A DNA stretch of 64,000 nucleotides from Paratinospora sagittata (lineage: Eukaryota > Streptophyta > Magnoliopsida > Ranunculales > Menispermaceae), in NCBI GenBank assembly GCA_035771175.1, contig CM069595.1:845122-909121 (forward strand). The letters are read 5' to 3'. A program made the position numbers and the translations under genes. The stretch's first letter is position 1; the number at the start of each line of letters is the position of its first letter. Of the stretch, positions 47,289-60,760 are shown in pieces. A model generated the notes under the pieces. That model was given only the letters and a program-made list of their open reading frames with translations. It made no database searches and was not told where the DNA came from.

Positions 47289-50200
47289 GTTGGAGCGTGA
47301 AGATCCCGAACGCCCAACTTGCAGAGTAGAAACTCAAAGTTCGCTTTTTCCAACGCTTTTGTAAAGATGTCTGCCAATTGAACACGAGTGGAAACATATG
47401 ACGGACAAATCATCCCTTCAGTCACCGCATCTTGAACAAAATGACAGTCAGCCTCTATATGCTTTGTTCTTTCATGAAAAACTGGGTTTTGAGCAATATA
47501 CAACGCCGACTGACTATCACAAAATAACTTCATACCCTTCGGATGTCGCACACCTAAGTCGTTTAAAAGTTGGTGAAGCCACTTTAACTCACACTGTTGC
47601 CGCCATTGATCTATACTCTGCCTCCGCAGATTATCTAGACACTGTTTGTTGCTTCTTGGTCTTCTACGACACAGGAGAACAACCAAGTAACACGAACCAT
47701 CCTGTCAAGGAACGCCGCGTAAGTGGACAACTAGCCCAATCCGAATCACACCACCCTTCTAGACGTAGGTCACTATCAGCACGAAGCAAAATCCCTTGCC
47801 CCGGACTCTTCTTCAAATATCGCACGACCCTGAGAGCAGCCTCCCAATGATTCTCACGAGGTTGTTTCATAAATTGGGATAAAATATGAACCGAATATGC
47901 AAGATCAGGTCTCGTCACAGACAAGTAAATCAATCTCCCTACAAGTCCCCTATACGGCGCCGGATCCGCAAGGAATTCGCCCTTAGCAAGGGCCAAATTG
48001 TGATTTTGTTCCATAGGAAATGTCACAGGCTTTGCTCCCAATAAACCCGTTTCAGAAATTATCTCTAGTGTGTATTTTCTTTGGCAAAGAAAAATTCCTT
48101 CTGGATTACGGGCTACCTCTAGCCCTAAGAAATACTTCAAAACTCCCAAATCCTTCATATGAAAGCACCTGCCAAGGTAATCTTTAAAAGTTGTCAATGC
48201 AACCTTATCATTCCTTGCAATAATCAAGTCATCAACATAAACTAACACGTTGATCTGAGTTCTTCCCCTGCACAACCCAAATAAGGAATAATCTGAATAG
48301 GATTGCACAAAACCATAATTCTTCAATGTTGTTGACAGTTTTGCAAACCAACATCGGGGAGCTTGTTTCAGACCATACAACGACTTTTTCAACCTGCAAA
48401 CCATGTTAGGATTTGTATTTTTGAAACCTGGAGGAACCTTCATATAAACCTCCTCACTTAAGTCACCGTGAAGGAAAGCATTATGCACATCCATTTGATG
48501 TACCTCCCAATTTTTAACAGCAGCAATTGCAAGAAAAGTACGAACAGTCACCATTTTTGCCACAGGAGCAAATGTCTCGTTATAGTCAATTTCTTCCACC
48601 TGATGATTGTCATAGATCACAAGTCTTGCTTTGAGTCGTTCTATGCTGCCATCGGACTTATACTTAATTTTATATATCCACTGGCTCCCTAGTGCTTTCT
48701 TGCCGGGTGGAAGAGTCTCCATTACCCAAGTCTCATTGTCTTCAAGGGCTCGTATTTCCTTACCCATAGCATCTCGCCATCCCGAGTCTTTCATCGCTTC
48801 TTTGAAATGCCTTGGCTCATGTCCCGCTGTCACTGCTGCAAGAAAATTTCTATATCTCACAGAAAAACGTTCACAATTCACAAAATGTGTTAAAGGATAG
48901 GGCGTACCTGAGGAAGAGAAAGGAGCTGATGAATTCTCAGATGGACTTATTTTCCGTATAGTATGAGTAACAAAATCACGATACCGTGTTGAAGGAGTTT
49001 TGTTTCGTTTTCCTCGCCCTAGCTTACCGTCAACTTCCACACCTTGCTCCCCCACCGCATTCTCCAGCCCCTCATCACGCACATCCTCATGTGCGGGCTG
49101 TTGCTCGGGCTGCACCATACCACCAGACCCCCCCTCGAGGATGGACGCTGATTCCAATCCCCCCTTAACGCACGCAGCACCAACATCGGCACCCTCATCG
49201 TCACTTCATGCTCCATCCTCATTGTTCACCAGCACAGGAGTCACCACATTCCTTGGTTGGTTTGGCGTAAAAGGAAATTCTTTCTCAAAGAACTTCACAT
49301 CCCTCGACACAAAGTACTCATGTGTTTCTAAATCATACAATTTCCAACCTTTCTTCCCAAAAGGATAGCCAACAAAGATACATTTACGGCTCCTACTTGC
49401 AAATTTATCTCCTGTGTGTCGTTGATTATGAGCACAGCAAAGACAACGAAATACTCGAATAGCATCATAAGAAGGCACTTTCCCAAACAACATTTCATAT
49501 GACGATTTAGCCTTAAGTAAAGTGGAGGGTGTCCTATTAATCAAGTGACACGCTGCCAACACACATTCACCCCAAATTTTGATTGGTAAGTTCCCTTGAA
49601 ATCTGAGGGCTCTAGCCACATTTAAAATGTGTTGATGTTTTCTCTCAACTCTCCCATTTTGTTGAGGAGTCCCAACACAGGAAGTCTAAAAAATAATCCC
49701 ATTATTTTGAAAATAATCATGTAAACAATTAAATTCGGTCTCATTGTCACTTCTCACACGTTTTATTACTTGGTCAAATTGACGTTCAACCATAGCAACA
49801 AAATTAAGAAACATAGATTCAACTTCCATTTTATTGCAAAGTAAATAGACCCAAACTCCTCTTGAAAAATCATCTACGATTGTCAAAAAATAGGTAGCCC
49901 CACACGAAGAACGAGCCTTGTAAGGCCCCCTCAAATCCAAATGAACAAGTTCAAAAATCCTACCAGCGTTATTCGTACTAATTGGAAAACTAGATCTAGG
50001 TTGCTTTGCACGCGGACACACATCACAAGCTTTAGTATTTGTCCTACAAGAGTGACTTACAGTCGGAATCATCTTCAATATTTTCTCCGACGGATGCCCC
50101 ATTCGTTGATGCCATAACTCGAACGATGAATCACTATCCACTGTCAAAACCTTTACTTGAGGATCACCACGGAAAAAATAAAGTCCATCCAATTTTTCAC

Positions 50201-50627
50201 CCGCTCCAATCACCTTCCTCGTCGGTTGGTCCTGTATAACACAAATATTATTAGTGAATTGTACAACACAATTTGATTCATCGATTAATTGAGTAACAGA
50301 AATTAAGTTGCATGTCAATTGTGGGACATAAAGCACATTGTAGAGCTTCAATCCTCCTGGCAGCACGACACTCCCCTCTAGGTTTGCTTCTGCCGTGTTT
50401 CCATCCGGCAAACCCACCGGGCAGTATTGCACCTTTCTCACGTTTTTCAAAATAGACAAGTCGCACGTCACATGGTTCGACGCTCCTGTATCGATAATCC
50501 ATCTAAAATGGCTGTTCTTACCATGTAGTTGATCTTTTGTTTTGTCGAAGTTCAAAAATGCAAGAAGTTGCTGCAGTTGCGTTGCGGAAACACCTGCAAG
50601 AGCCGCAGCGTCGGTTGCACTCGCCAA
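47285..50627 (-). pseudogene. copia pol: protease, integrase, reverse transcriptase, RNase H (decayed)
   Basis: Reading down the minus strand, the protease has WIIDTGASNHV. The integrase zinc region has LWHQRMGHPS and CDVCPRAKQ. Its core has HLDLRGPY, then DNETEF, where DNGTEF is usual, and GRVERK. The reverse transcriptase has GSQWIYKIKY, QMDVHNAFLHGDL, SLYGLKQAPRCW and the catalytic VYVDDLI. RNase H follows with CDSDWASCP and, after a frame change, [20 protein letters not shown] and [19 protein letters not shown] at 49688-49686 falls between IIF and TSCVGTPQQNGRVERK, probably CAG to TAG. A TGA at 49208-49206 interrupts the linker before the reverse transcriptase. The frame shifts near 47.67 kb inside RNase H. 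Each lesion is visible, so the gene is non-functional; I do not restore it. Confidence 0.92.
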
Positions 50628-51646
50628 CCCCTGCGAGTTCCCTGCGTGCTACCCAGATAAAGGTCCAGCACCGCCAGTTTTATGTGCGCGGACAGGCGGT
50701 GCACCATGCCCTCTGCCACGGCCAGAACCTGCACGCCACCTACTCTTCCTGTCCGTCCTCCACCACGACCCGGTCCCTTTCCTCCGCGAGGTCGGTCCCC
50801 CCACCATTCAGGGAGCCCGTGTAATTGAAAGCAAGAGGATTCAACGTGGCCTTCTCTATTATAATGTTTGCAAAACTTATCAGTAGTATCCTCAAAACGA
50901 GACTTACCACGCGTATCAGGCTGAATTGCGAATGCCATGATACTATCTCGTCCATCCTTGGATGACTCGCCGCCACGCAGTCGTTCCGCTTGAATCACTT
51001 GTTGATATGCTCGATCAAGCGTTGGTAATGGCTCTTGTCCAAGCAGATTTGCTCGAATTGAAGCATATGCTCCATCGAGGCCGATAAGAAAGTGATGTAG
51101 ACAGTCCTCTTCTCTCAGTTTTTCCACCTGCGTGACTATGCTACACGTGCAACCTCCACACTTACAAACCGGCACTTTCACATATGTGATCAGTTCGTCC
51201 CAGATTTTTGACAAACGACCAAAATAAATTGCCACAGTCTCGGTTTTTCCTTTCTTGCACTCTCCCAAGAATGTTTTTAATTGACATATACGAGTACCGC
51301 TTACCACACAAAATCTATTTTTGAGATTGTTCCACCGAAGTTGTGCATCATCATATTCTCCAAGGGTCGACTGAACGGACGTCTCAATGGTATTAGTCAG
51401 CCATGACACCAACATCGAATGCACAGCTATCCAATCCTCAAGTTTCTCCTCTGTTGTTGGCTTCGGAACCTTCCCGTCCACAAAGCCAAATTTCCTCTTT
51501 GCCTTAAGCGAGGTTCGAATTGCCCTCGCCCATTCATCGTAGTTCTCACCACGTAATTGAATCGGGGTAATGATGTTTCCCGGACTGTCACTCGATCCAA
51601 GATGATACGTCATATCCACCCTTTTGTCACCCTCTTCGCCAGCCAT
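50552..51646 (-). pseudogene. copia gag with altered zinc knuckle
   Basis: This is the element's nucleocapsid/capsid gene. The frame starts MAGEEGDKRVDMTYHL at 51646, has the plant gag pattern ITPIQLRGENYDEWARAI, then LEDWIAVHSMLVSWLTNTIE and GECKKGKTETVAIYFGRL. A zinc knuckle follows, reading CKHYNREGHVESSC where the family has C-x2-C-x4-H-x4-C; the second cysteine is a tyrosine (TAT, codon at 50863-50861). After the glycine-rich RPRGGKGPGRGGGR the frame drifts and no longer matches pol, so a frameshift near 50.6-50.8 kb separates gag from protease. Confidence 0.85.
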
Positions 51647-51670
51647 GAACTCACGTGCATTGTTCACGCT

Positions 51671-51860
51671 CTGTTCAAGCCGAGCCGCACTGTTCAAGCC
51701 GAGCCGTTCTGTTCAAGCCGAGCCTCTCTGTTCAAGCCGAGCCGCTCTGTTCAAGCCGAGCCGCTCTATTTTAGCTGAGCCCTTCTGTTCAAGCCGAGTC
51801 GTTCTGTTCAAGCCAAGCCGCTCTGTTTTAGCCAAGCCGTTCTGTTCAAGCCGAGCCGCT
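51671..51860. repeat. 19-bp minisatellite, ten units, in the copia leader
   Basis: In plus orientation the unit is CTGTTCAAGCCGAGCCGCT-like. Copies start every 19 bases from 51671 to 51842, with two variants reading CTATTTTAG or CTGTTTTAG. A less regular GTTCACGCGC/GTTCAAGACT array continues to about 51975. It lies between the gag start and the primer-binding site, in the 5' leader of the retrotransposon RNA. Confidence 0.85.
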
Positions 51861-52338
51861 CTGTTTAAGTCTGTTCACGCGCACTGTTCAAGACTGTTCA
51901 CGCGCTGTTCAAGACTGGACTGTTCACGCGCTCTGTTCAAGATTGTTCACGCGCTGTTCAAGACTGTTCACGCAGCAGGCGCACGAGCACCAACGCTGCA
52001 CGCGCACACTGCCCAAAGTGTGCACTGCCCAACGCTGCACTCGCACCAACGCGGCACGCCGGTCGCCTGTCGCCGGTCGCCTCTATTCTCCTCAGCCCCA
52101 AAGGAATAAAAGAGATTATGTTTTGAGGAACTAAGAACCTCTTCTATAATCTCTGAATCATATCATCCCTTCTTGTTCCAAGTCCTCCACTCCACCACAA
52201 TGCAGATTCTTCTTCTTCTTCTTCTTCGTCTCCTTCTTCTTCTTTTACTTTGGCTTCTGTACTACCGCGCGGTCGCGTCGTCCGAGATCGGAGTGATCGT
52301 AGATCGGAGAGATCAAAGCAGAGATCGGAGAGAGTTTC

Positions 52339-52350
52339 GCTCTGATACCA
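52339..52350 (-). other. Primer-binding site for initiator tRNA-Met
   Basis: TGGTATCAGAGC on the minus strand begins at the base after the 5' LTR and is complementary to the 3' end of initiator methionine tRNA, the usual copia primer. Confidence 0.95.
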
Positions 52351-52502
52351 TGTTAAATTCTCTATTACATTTTCTCTCCTTTTCATTCACGACCATCCCA
52401 CCTATATATTACAAAGTAGCCTAAAAATCAGGAAACATGTTCCATCTAAAAATAGGAAACATATTCCGTAAAAACATATGCCCAATAAAGAATATCGTAA
52501 TA
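52351..52502 (-). repeat. 5' LTR of the copia element (152 bp)
   Basis: Same length and ends as the copy at 47126-47277, with four transition differences. Flanked outside by ATGAT and inside by the primer-binding site. Confidence 0.97.
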
Positions 52503-52507
52503 ATGAT
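52503..52507. repeat. Target-site duplication, right copy (ATGAT)
   Basis: Matches 47121-47125 exactly. Confidence 0.9.
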
Positions 52508-52624
52508 GTTCAAAATGTTTCTCATCAAGAGATAAATAAAGCATACAATAAGAAGAGAGATTGTCCCGTATGTACTTTGAAGTTACACAGGTCGATCTGT
52601 TGTGGGCAGTTCATCAACTGCTTT

Positions 52625-52760
52625 CCAGGTCAATGAGCCTTAGCTAAACTGGTTGGCAGCATCCTTACCTCTTTCACATGTGGGAGGGTTCAAGTCTTTG
52701 TACTAACAAAAGTTTGGAGACACACCAGTAGTTGATTCTCGTGGTTTGGTCCGGGCCTAG
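52625..52760 (+). mobile_element. tRNA-derived SINE relic
   Basis: TAGCTAAACTGG at 52641-52652 fits an RNA polymerase III A box. GGTTCAAGTC at 52687-52696 fits the B-box consensus exactly. The 46-base spacing is right for a tRNA-related promoter. No cloverleaf supports a working tRNA gene. The 3' end is uncertain. Confidence 0.45.
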
Positions 52761-53104
52761 GGCCTTAGTTGTTAGTCTTAGTTGTGGGTCTTTGGCCCTT
52801 AATGTTGTCCAACTTCCTTCACATAGATATAATATAGTCATCATCATCGTAGATGGACTTCTGGTTTCTGTATTTGTTCTGTTGTACTCTTTGAAAAAAA
52901 AAACCTAAACCCTAGAGATAAATGATGAATTAACCCTTTAATTAATACCATACATAAGCAAAGTAATGACATTCGATGAATTCCAAAGGAGAAAAGATAT
53001 TGAAAAAAGCCATGCAGTAGCATTAATTAATGGAATAAGTTAGCATTAATGAAACAAGTTACTAATGTGCATATGTATACAAAATTGAAGTAAATTTTAT
53101 TTAC

Positions 53105-53276
53105 AAAAGGCTTCTTGAGACCAAGAGTTGCCATCATGTGATTTAGAGGTCACTGGTTCAAGTTGTGGTAACAACCTTTTATTTTTCAAGATAAAGTTGT
53201 ATACTATAGACCCAAAGTAGTCCAATCCTTCTTTGACCTTACATTTGTAAGAACTTCATGCATCAAGCTGCCCTTT
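53105..53276 (+). mobile_element. Au-like SINE, degenerate
   Basis: A B box GGTTCAAGTTG (53155-53165) is followed by GTGGTAACAACCTTTT, AAGATAAAGTTGTATACTAT, AGACCC (53208-53213) and finally AAGCTGCCCTTT (53265-53276). This order, B box, GTGGAAACAGCC, GGTAAGGCTGCGTACAATAGACCC and GGGCTGCCCTTT, is that of the plant Au SINE as I remember it. Many substitutions indicate age. Confidence 0.65.
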
Positions 53277-54918
53277 AAAAGACTTTTTAAGTGGAAAACA
53301 ATTTTATGCACTAATAAAAGTTGTTGTCATAATCTACTATTTCCATCATTTATATTTTCATTTTAGATTTGGTTTAGGCTTAGAATCTATCAAAAGTTTA
53401 AGTTGATCTTTAAAAAAAGAAAAAAAAAAATACCAGCTCAGAGAATTAAGGGTCAATATACCTTTTTTGGGTCTATTATACGTATATGACAAGAAGTTGT
53501 TAATTTTCATGACTCAAACCCATAATCACTTGGTCATATGTACGCCACTCTCATCATCTTGCTTAGGCTACCTTCAATTAAATCTTAAAACAAGTTTCCA
53601 AATTTTCAAAACTTTAGAAATATTTTAACAACTTTTCTGTTTTATAATATGTACGTATCTAAACTCTGTAAAATAAATTATTAATAATAATATGTACTTT
53701 CTATTGAGAAATGTAAAAATAATAAAAAAATTGACATTAAGATCTTTAATATATGTTATTAAAACTTTAAGATATTTGAGAACGCTAAGTAAGTAATGAT
53801 AATAATTTCCTACTCCTCTCATATCGATTGGTTTATAATATTATGATAGTGGGACTAAAAGTTGTTAAAAGGGAGGGTAGTTTAGTAAAAAGGTTCTTGT
53901 GCGAAGAAGTGAATATGTCTGTGTATTTATGAGGAAGAATCTGTATGGAGAGAGAAAATCTGAGGTCTACAAGAAGCTTCGGCGAACTCGGGGAGCAAAG
54001 CAAGTAAGAATTGCAACACGGAGAAAGGTCCGTCTGCTACATCGCGAACAAAGACTTTCCGATTTCCGATCTGGTAATCTTACTTTACTTCATTCTCCTT
54101 ACGATCACATGCTGTGGTTTTTCTATTTTGTTTCTTACAATTTAGCCGCTCAAAGGTGCAATCTTTGAATCTGAAGGATGTTCTAGTGATCGATAATCAT
54201 CAATTTTCTGCTCTTTTTTCCAATAGATTTTAGCTCTCTGATCTTTGGGTTAAGTTCTGTTGGATTTAAAAAATATAAATAAATAATAATCTAGGGTTAG
54301 TTGATTTGGTGTCGGAACCAGATGTCTGTATTCTTGTGAGGCATCTAAATCGATGAAACTTAGTATGCTATCTGATCCATCTTACTTGCTTGCAATTTAG
54401 TGCTTGTCTAAAACAGATTTTTTAATCGAAATAAAAAAACGTTACAGTTAGACCATATATTTTGACTTGAATGACCAAAAGCTGTTACTAAGTGGATCAA
54501 AACCTAATATTGGAGCTCTCTTCTTCAATATGTTGGTGTAAATACATGGAGTTTTTGTGAAATTATGTTGGATCAAAAATCGGTTCACTACATCAAAGAA
54601 AGATGGATGAACAATTTTAATAAGGTTTCTTATTTTAGGCAGACTGGAGTCTTAAATTTTGGTTTTTAACTTCTTGGTAAGCTTCTTCTTAACTTCAACC
54701 TGGTTTATCCTGAATCAACTAATTTTTTTTTTGTCGGTAGCAACTATCTGAAGCATATCTATGTAAGATGTTAAATTTGTTTCTCTGCTGGGAAATGGTT
54801 TTGCATTTTATTTCTTACTTCTTCATGAATTTCTAGATTTGTTGTATCAATGACAAACTAAAGGTTTATTGTTTAACACACATGTTGGTTTCTTTTTTAA
54901 ATTTTGTAGGAATGCAAA
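53277..54918 (+). other. Spacer, then leader of the G-patch gene with a 5'-UTR intron
   Basis: The first part is AT-rich and featureless. From about 53.88 kb there is a less AT-rich exon-like stretch ending CGATCTG before GTAATC at about 54075. With the acceptor TTTTGTAG at 54909 it would form a 5'-UTR intron of about 830 bases, common in plant housekeeping genes. The 89-codon frame through it is not recognised. Confidence 0.45.
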
Positions 54919-58159
<3,241 letters not shown>

Positions 58160-59335
58160 CAAATCAAGTCCCTGCCCATCCACCACATGCTTGGATGTAT
58201 GCTTTTATTTATATGTTAAATCTTGTTCTAACCGGATGAGTTGGGAAAAAAGCTGTACTCGTTGAATGATGTTTACTTGTTTAATGCGAATCAGACTTGT
58301 TTCACTTGTGAACTGTTCCTTCTTACTTATATCAAAATGATCATACTTTGTTCTTCAAGTTATAATCAATTTTGCATGTGGGATCTAATATGAAAAATAT
58401 AACCTGCTTTTCAAACATATTCTTAAAAGTTATTCTAAGGTTGACTAATCAAATATTTATTCTAGTTTTGTACGATTAAACCCAACAAAGTCTTAGCATG
58501 CTCAATAATGAAATTGGAGTGTCAATCCATGGAGTGTCAATCCATTAGTTTGATTATGCTCATTAGGCAAGATGACTGCAGCGTCTTGTACGAAAGGAAT
58601 AATAAAAGAGCAAAACTTGCGTTTTCAGCTCAAGTTGAAGAGTTGCTTATGCCACATGAATAACGCATTCATCTCTTGGTGGAATTCAATAACAGTTCTC
58701 ATAGAACAACAAAGTTTGCTGATCTCGTATTTCCAAACATGTTTATAGGACATGGTCCTCACTGATCACCTTAGCATTTATTTATTAACATCACGACTAT
58801 GGTTCATATATTTATAACATCAAACTTTTTGCTAGGGACAAACCCTCGTGCTGTAATAGATCCAGGCTCATCATAGCAACAGCAGCAACCACTCAGTTAA
58901 AAGAACAAGTCCTGTTTAGTCATATGCATCTCTGCTCACCGTATCAAAAGATGAAATACTTTTGGTACTTACAATCCTAATTATATTTCATGATGTTCCT
59001 AATCTTTGAATGAAGTAATTGTTATTCATGTAGAGATGACATGTGAGTCTCATATTAAGATAGCATAACAGCTTTTATATTCAAGGAAAGAATCCACATG
59101 GGAAAAGACCCCCTGGTGTATGTAATATATGCATTACACAGGTAGATTCACTCATAATAGAACCAGAGGAAAATACAAGTGGGAGCAAGATAGCCCATGT
59201 CCAACACAACTACATTCAAGCGAATGCCTTGGAGAGACCACTGCTGCTATTCATTAACTCGATGATTAATAGCCATAAGCCAATCCATTTTTGAGTCATT
59301 GATAGCAATATCATTGATTCAATATCCGCACGTGT
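58160..59335. other. G-patch gene 3' UTR and spacer
   Basis: No gene. The 3' UTR probably ends within about 200 bases. The remainder is AT-rich without recognisable elements, apart from a doubled GGAGTGTCAATCCAT near 58517-58545. Confidence 0.5.
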
Positions 59336-59354
59336 ATGATATTTTTGCCATTCA

Positions 59355-59475
59355 GTTTGAGGAAGAGAGGTACACAACCTTCCTCCTACACTATAAAGAG
59401 GTTGTTTCTAGGTTTGAACTCACGACCTCCAAGTCACAATAGAACAACCTTTATTGTTCCACCAAGGCTTGATCT
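59355..59475 (-). mobile_element. Au-like SINE, minus strand
   Basis: On the minus strand the order is GCCTTGGTGGAACAATAAAG, a TTGTGACTTGGAGGTCGTGA block, B box GAGTTCAAACC (59421-59411), then GAAACAACCTCTT and GGAAGGTTGTGTACCTCTC. This follows the Au SINE order. Confidence 0.6.
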
Positions 59476-59569
59476 TAATTTGCCACTACTTTTTAGTATC
59501 AAAAATAAAAAAGGCGTACCCAATTCATGAGGCCAACACGAGGTCTAGGAAACAAGCAATATATGCAAT

Positions 59570-59660
59570 TACCTCCACATTGGAAAGGTTGATTCTAAAT
59601 TCAAACCTGTGACCTCAAGGTCACAATAGAACCCTCAACTATTGTGTCAAAGCACGCCCT
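59570..59660 (-). mobile_element. Second Au-like SINE fragment, minus strand
   Basis: Minus-strand GACACAATAGTTGAGGGTTC, then TTGTGACCTTGAGGTCACAG, a B-box-like GGTTTGAATTT and AATCAACCTTTCC repeat the order of the SINE just upstream, but the 3' half is missing. Confidence 0.5.
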
Positions 59661-59664
59661 TCTT

Positions 59665-60760
59665 CTCAACTGAGAACTCAACTAAGCCTTTTCTCAACTA
59701 TAGGGGATCAACTACATGAATCTTCTCCCTCCACTTCGCGAAGTTAAATTTTTCTTAATTATCTTCATCCTTGCTATTTTAGGTCTTCCTCTACCTCTAT
59801 TGTTACCATATAGTGTGAATAAGTCATTTTTCCTAACTGGTGCATCCAAAGGCCTACATTGCACGTGTCCAAACCACCTTAGTCAATTCTCTCATTTTAT
59901 CTCCAATGACAATGAGGCTGCTACTCCCACCATTTCTACTTCCACTAAAATACCAAACAAAAATTCACTCCTTTGTCCTCTAAAAAAATAGAAAAAGATT
60001 CACTCCTTGGTATATCTTAACTTTTAATCTTCACTATCACTTTATTGGTATATCTACTTCCACTAAAATTACATTTAATGTATTTGGTCTTGGTGTTATT
60101 AATCCTGAATCTTTTAGATTCTAGAACCTCTCTCCAAACCTCTAGCTTGACATTTACTCCAGATGTAGTTTCATCAAACAATACTATATCATCAACAAAT
60201 AACATACACCATAAAATATCTTTTTGAATATGTTTATTCAATTTATACATAACTAGTGTAACTTGTTAGTTTTAAAAATACATTAGTTTCTCCTACTGTT
60301 GATTTTAAAATGGTTCTTGCCTTGTTATACATTTCTTTTATCAGTTTAATGCACCTACTACCTAGTTGCAACTCTTCTTTTGTTTTCCCTTAATACCCAC
60401 TATATTATTTCTTTGAGTACTCTATCATGAGCTTTCTCTAAATCAATAAAGACCACATGGAGGTCTTTCTTCTTTTCACTGTACATTTCCATAAATCTCC
60501 TTAATAAATAAATAGCTTCTATAGTTGATCTCCCAAGCATAAATCCCAATTGATTATTTGACACCAAAGTTTCAGCTCGTTCTCTATCATAAGCTTTCTC
60601 TAAATCAATAAAGAACATATGGAGGTCTTTCTTCTTCTCCCTATACCTTTCCATAAATCTCCTTAATAAGTAAATAGCTTTCATAGTTGATCTCCCAAGC
60701 ATAAATCCCAATTGATTATTTGACACCAAAGTTTCAGCTCGTTCCCTATAAAGTAATAAG
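59665..60760 (-). mobile_element. RTE-like LINE relic with tandem duplication
   Basis: Minus-strand pieces of a non-LTR retrotransposon in proper order: SNNQLGFMLGRSTIEAIYLL with FIDLEKAHDR (reverse transcriptase core, 60.4-60.74 kb), MLFVDDIVLFDE, equivalent to FADD (about 60.2 kb), LRWFGHVQC after REN plus a stop, with PLDAPVRK (about 59.85 kb), and a 3' tail GGCTTAGTTGAGTT (about 59.69 kb). Frames are broken, so it is dead. The reverse transcriptase core is duplicated in tandem (60421-60744). Confidence 0.75.
60421..60744 (-). repeat. 162-bp in-frame tandem duplication inside the LINE relic
   Basis: Copies at 60421-60582 and 60583-60744 are nearly identical, and 162 bases equals 54 codons, so both stay open: LGFMLGRSTMKAIYLLRRFM and LGFMLGRSTIEAIYLLRRFM, each followed by KKKDLH and FIDLEKA(Y/H)DR. 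Confidence 0.85.

Larger units (their letters stand above)
47126..52502 (-). mobile_element. Ty1/copia LTR retrotransposon, complete but decayed (5,377 bp)
   Basis: Two 152-bp LTRs (47126-47277 and 52351-52502) differ at four sites, all transitions. A 5-bp duplication, ATGAT, flanks the pair. On the minus strand the primer-binding site TGGTATCAGAGC (52339-52350), complementary to initiator methionine tRNA, directly follows the 5' LTR. The polypurine tract TTGAGGGGGGG (47278-47288) directly precedes the 3' LTR. Inside are gag, protease, integrase, reverse transcriptase and RNase H in copia order. Two in-frame stops (49688-49686 and 49208-49206), a gag/pol frame change near 50.6-50.8 kb and an RNase H frameshift near 47.67 kb show it cannot make an intact polyprotein. 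LTR ends on the coding strand are TA...CA, not TG...CA. Short LTRs and gag type suggest the Ale/Retrofit group; this is tentative. Confidence 0.97.

Noticed and set aside
47398..47850. Plus-strand open frames across 47.4-50.9 kb, antisense to the copia element
   Set aside because: They are shadows of the minus-strand pol and gag genes and show no domains.
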